From Flavobacterium sp. (GTDB lineage Bacteria; Bacteroidota; Bacteroidia; Flavobacteriales; Flavobacteriaceae), in assembly GCF_029945805.1 (NCBI RefSeq), contig NZ_JAQSDH010000033.1:124001-188000 (forward strand): a stretch of DNA of 64,000 nt, read 5' to 3'. The notes under the pieces were generated by a model, which saw nothing but the letters and a program-made list of their open reading frames with translations, made no database searches and had not been told where the DNA came from. Of this stretch, positions 61,645 through 64,000 are shown piece by piece (positions within the stretch are counted from its first letter, which is position 1; each line of letters begins with the position of its first letter). The position numbers and the translations under genes were made by a program.

Positions 61645-63501
61645 ATGTCGAGCATAATTCAATTACTTCCTGATCATGTTGCCAACCAGATTGCTGCGGG
61701 CGAAGTGGTTCAAAGACCAGCTTCTGTAGTCAAGGAATTGTTGGAAAATGCTGTGGATGCCAAAGCTACGGATATCAAATTAATCATTAAAGATGCTGGA
61801 AAATCTCTAGTTCAGGTGATTGATAACGGAATGGGAATGAGCATCACCGATTCGCGCTTGTGTTTTGAACGTCATGCAACTTCCAAAATTCGTCATGCTG
61901 AAGATTTATTTTCTTTGCATACCAAAGGTTTTCGAGGCGAAGCTTTGGCATCTATTGCCGCGATTGCGCATGTTGAAATGAAAACGAAGCAAGATCAAGA
62001 TGAATTGGGAACACACATTATTATTGAAGGAAGTAAATTTGTGTCACAAGAGCCAGCTGTTTTGCCAAAAGGTACTTCGTTTGCCGTTAAGAATTTGTTT
62101 TTCAATATTCCGGCACGTCGTAATTTCCTAAAATCAGAAACGGTAGAGCAACGTCATGTTGTGGACGAATTCCAACGTGTTGCGATGGCGCATCCGAACA
62201 TACATTTTACCATGTATCATAACGGAAGCGAAATGTTCAATCTTCCGATTTCGAATTTTAGACAGCGAATTGTCAATATTTTTTCGGGTAAAACCAATGA
62301 AAAGTTAGTTCCTGCCAAAGAAGAAACGGAAATTGTCAACCTTCACGGATTCATTGGCAAACCCGAATTTTCTAAGAAGAATAGGGGCGAGCAGTTCTTT
62401 TTTGTCAACAACCGATTTATCAAAAGTGGGTATCTGCATCACGCCGTTATGGCAGCTTATGATGGTTTGTTGAAAGATGGCGCGCAACCCAGTTATTTTT
62501 TGTATCTAGATGTTCCGCCGCATACCATCGATATCAATATTCATCCGACAAAAACCGAAATTAAATTTGACGATGAGCACGCCTTGTATGCCATTTTACG
62601 TTCGTCTATCAAACACAGTTTAGGACAATTTAATGTTTCGCCAGTTTTAGATTTTGATAGAGATCCCAATTTGGATACGCCTTATCAATATCAAAATAAA
62701 GCGGCAGAATATCCAAATGTCCAAGTCGATAGAAGTTATAATCCGTTTTCGGATGAGAAGCCAAACAAATCTTTTTCCTCTTCTTCAAGTTATAAAAAAC
62801 CAGAAGCACAACCGAGTTGGGAAAGCTTGTATGTTGGTTTAAAACAGGCTAGTACTGAAGTTGATATTGCAGAAATGACTTTTGAAAATGAGGCCGTAAC
62901 TTCTTCTTTATTTGATGAAACAGATAGTGAGCAGGAAGTTAAACGTACGTATCAAATTCATAAAAAATATATAGTTAGTCCAATTAAATCGGGCATGGTT
63001 ATTATTAATCAGAAGCGTGCACACGAGCGTGTTTTATATGAAGAATTCTTGACTAGCATGACCGTGCAAAAGGCCTCAAGCCAACAATTATTATTTCCGC
63101 TAGATTTGTATTATTCATCTTCAGAAATCGAATTACTGGTGGAATTAAAAACATCATTGGAAAATACAGGATTTGTCTTTGAAGCTTTTAATAAAGATCA
63201 TGTTATGATTTCTGGCTTGCCAATCAATGTAACGGAAAGTGAAATTTCTATTGTATTAGAAGAATTATTGTGTGATTTACACGACGGAATTCCGGATAAC
63301 AGTTTCAGCCAAAATGATACGATTGCCAAATCAATGGCGCGAAGTTTAGCCGTAAGAACCGGAACCTATTTAACCGAAAAAGAGCAGGAAAATTTGGTGC
63401 ATAATCTTTTTGCCTGCAGAGAACCCAATGTATCCCCGTTTCAAAAACCTACTTTTATCACCATGAGTGTGGAAGATTTAGATAAAAAATTCAGTTTATG
63501 A
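61645..63501 (+). CDS. mutL: DNA mismatch repair protein MutL
   Basis: 618 residues. The GHKL ATPase is intact: LLENAVDAKATDIKLIIKDA, DNGMGM, GFRGEALASIAAIAHVEMKT and the DIN-HPTKTEIKF motif. The C-terminal dimerisation domain ends RTGTYLTEKEQENLVHNLFA. A DQHAxERx(2)E endonuclease motif is reduced to KRAHERVLYEEF. The -7 TAAATTTG lies at 61585-61592. The stop overlaps the rhomboid start by four nt. Confidence 0.96.
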   Translation: MSSIIQLLPDHVANQIAAGEVVQRPASVVKELLENAVDAKATDIKLIIKDAGKSLVQVIDNGMGMSITDSRLCFERHATSKIRHAEDLFSLHTKGFRGEALASIAAIAHVEMKTKQDQDELGTHIIIEGSKFVSQEPAVLPKGTSFAVKNLFFNIPARRNFLKSETVEQRHVVDEFQRVAMAHPNIHFTMYHNGSEMFNLPISNFRQRIVNIFSGKTNEKLVPAKEETEIVNLHGFIGKPEFSKKNRGEQFFFVNNRFIKSGYLHHAVMAAYDGLLKDGAQPSYFLYLDVPPHTIDINIHPTKTEIKFDDEHALYAILRSSIKHSLGQFNVSPVLDFDRDPNLDTPYQYQNKAAEYPNVQVDRSYNPFSDEKPNKSFSSSSSYKKPEAQPSWESLYVGLKQASTEVDIAEMTFENEAVTSSLFDETDSEQEVKRTYQIHKKYIVSPIKSGMVIINQKRAHERVLYEEFLTSMTVQKASSQQLLFPLDLYYSSSEIELLVELKTSLENTGFVFEAFNKDHVMISGLPINVTESEISIVLEELLCDLHDGIPDNSFSQNDTIAKSMARSLAVRTGTYLTEKEQENLVHNLFACREPNVSPFQKPTFITMSVEDLDKKFSL

Positions 63502-64000
63502 TGAAAATGACCGAAACTGTTAAGCAGTTACTAATTATTAATATTATATTTTATGTAGGTTCCAATATTATTGGCGATGTAGCTTATCAATTATTTTCAC
63601 AGTATTATCCAGCTAATCCTAATTTTCGACTTTGGCAACCGTTGACAGCAATGTTTATGCATGCACCTGTTTATGGTCAGGGTTCTTCAGCGGGAATCAT
63701 GCACATCGTTTTTAATATGTTTGCTTTGGTTTCTTTTGGTTCCGCATTAGAGCATTATTGGGGCGCAAAAAAGTTTATATTTTTTTATATTTCATGCGGA
63801 TTAGGTGCTGCTTTATTGTACACCGGAGTTAATTATTTTCAGATGCAATACGCTTTAAATCAAATTTCTGATTTAAATGTATCTAAAAGTGATCTCCAAA
63901 TTTTATTAAATGCCGATTACGGTAGTGTCTTTGATACCAATGGTCAAATGGTATCGAGTAAGGTGAAAACCATTTTAGATAATGCAAAATTCACACAAGA
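63498..64000 (+). CDS. Rhomboid-family intramembrane protease (cut by window end)
   Basis: The frame is open from ATG 63498, which overlaps the mutL stop by ATGA, to the window end (about 167 codons). Several membrane helices are visible (TVKQLLIINIIFYVGSNIIG, FIFFYISCGLGAALLYTGVN) and the rhomboid feature MHIVFNMFALVSFGSALEHY. The catalytic GxSG Ser and His lie beyond the window. The long loop QISDLNVSKSDLQILLNADY is a lineage-specific insertion. Translationally coupled to mutL. Confidence 0.88.
   Translation, partial: MMKMTETVKQLLIINIIFYVGSNIIGDVAYQLFSQYYPANPNFRLWQPLTAMFMHAPVYGQGSSAGIMHIVFNMFALVSFGSALEHYWGAKKFIFFYISCGLGAALLYTGVNYFQMQYALNQISDLNVSKSDLQILLNADYGSVFDTNGQMVSSKVKTILDNAKFTQ

Overview
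The window reads as chromosome of a Bacteroidota bacterium, most likely Flavobacterium or a close relative in the Flavobacteriaceae. The base composition is AT-rich. Promoters repeatedly carry the Bacteroidota -7 element TAnnTTTG, and clear Shine-Dalgarno sites are rare. SusC-type carboxypeptidase-regulatory and plug segments are present, as is the typical rpmB-rpmG-DUF4295-ftsY block. Most genes are ordinary core genes. I saw no rRNA, tRNA, CRISPR array, prophage or intact insertion sequence.

Region 1-10.1 kb: the end of a histidine kinase, then a minus-strand operon of an ECF sigma factor, an anti-sigma factor ending in a SusC-plug-like segment, and a secreted von Willebrand A protein with SusC-type N-terminal parts. 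Next come a beta-propeller-like protein, a PPK2-type polyphosphate kinase, a MATE exporter, a small acidic protein, and a cluster of response regulator, histidine kinase, seven-helix membrane protein and an orphan 160-residue protein preceded by an operator-like palindrome.

Region 10.1-12.1 kb is gene-poor and decayed: two possible small ORFs, a broken Coa1-like gene and an orphan signal peptide. Region 12.1-20.3 kb holds a ligand-binding four-helix membrane protein without an output domain, a luciferase-like oxidoreductase, MeaB, an AEC/MFS transporter pair, a GlcD-like oxidase, a membrane protein and a broken outer-membrane barrel gene.

Region 20.3-31.9 kb: secA, DUF2795, the B12 adenosyltransferase (a functional match for MeaB), a MacB-type ATPase, a lipoprotein, a methyltransferase, an ABC-F ATPase, a RelE-type toxin-antitoxin pair and a glycosyltransferase. 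Region 32-44 kb: 2-oxoacid dehydrogenase E2, a coiled-coil secreted protein, a striking 21-bp repeat array, a DnaQ-like exonuclease, a FAH hydrolase, an Hpt protein, CinA, ribosomal proteins L28/L33, DUF4295, FtsY, and several small housekeeping genes (DUF721, DUF4268, NUDIX, acyltransferase).

Region 44-64 kb: secreted proteins, hydrolases, a second sigma factor with a membrane partner, CvfB, a TonB protein, a third sigma factor translationally coupled to a glycosyltransferase, PaiB, MurB, asparagine synthase with a glycosyltransferase, DUF2461, a rhodanese-thioredoxin lipoprotein, RecF, then the plus-strand run TPR protein, RibH, MutL and the start of a rhomboid protease.

The non-coding DNA is informative. 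There are three copies of one dispersed repeat family, a 13-bp tandem array, simple-repeat text that also appears inside two coding genes, and two ECF-type promoter candidates with identical spacing. All annotations come from reading the sequence; no database search was run.
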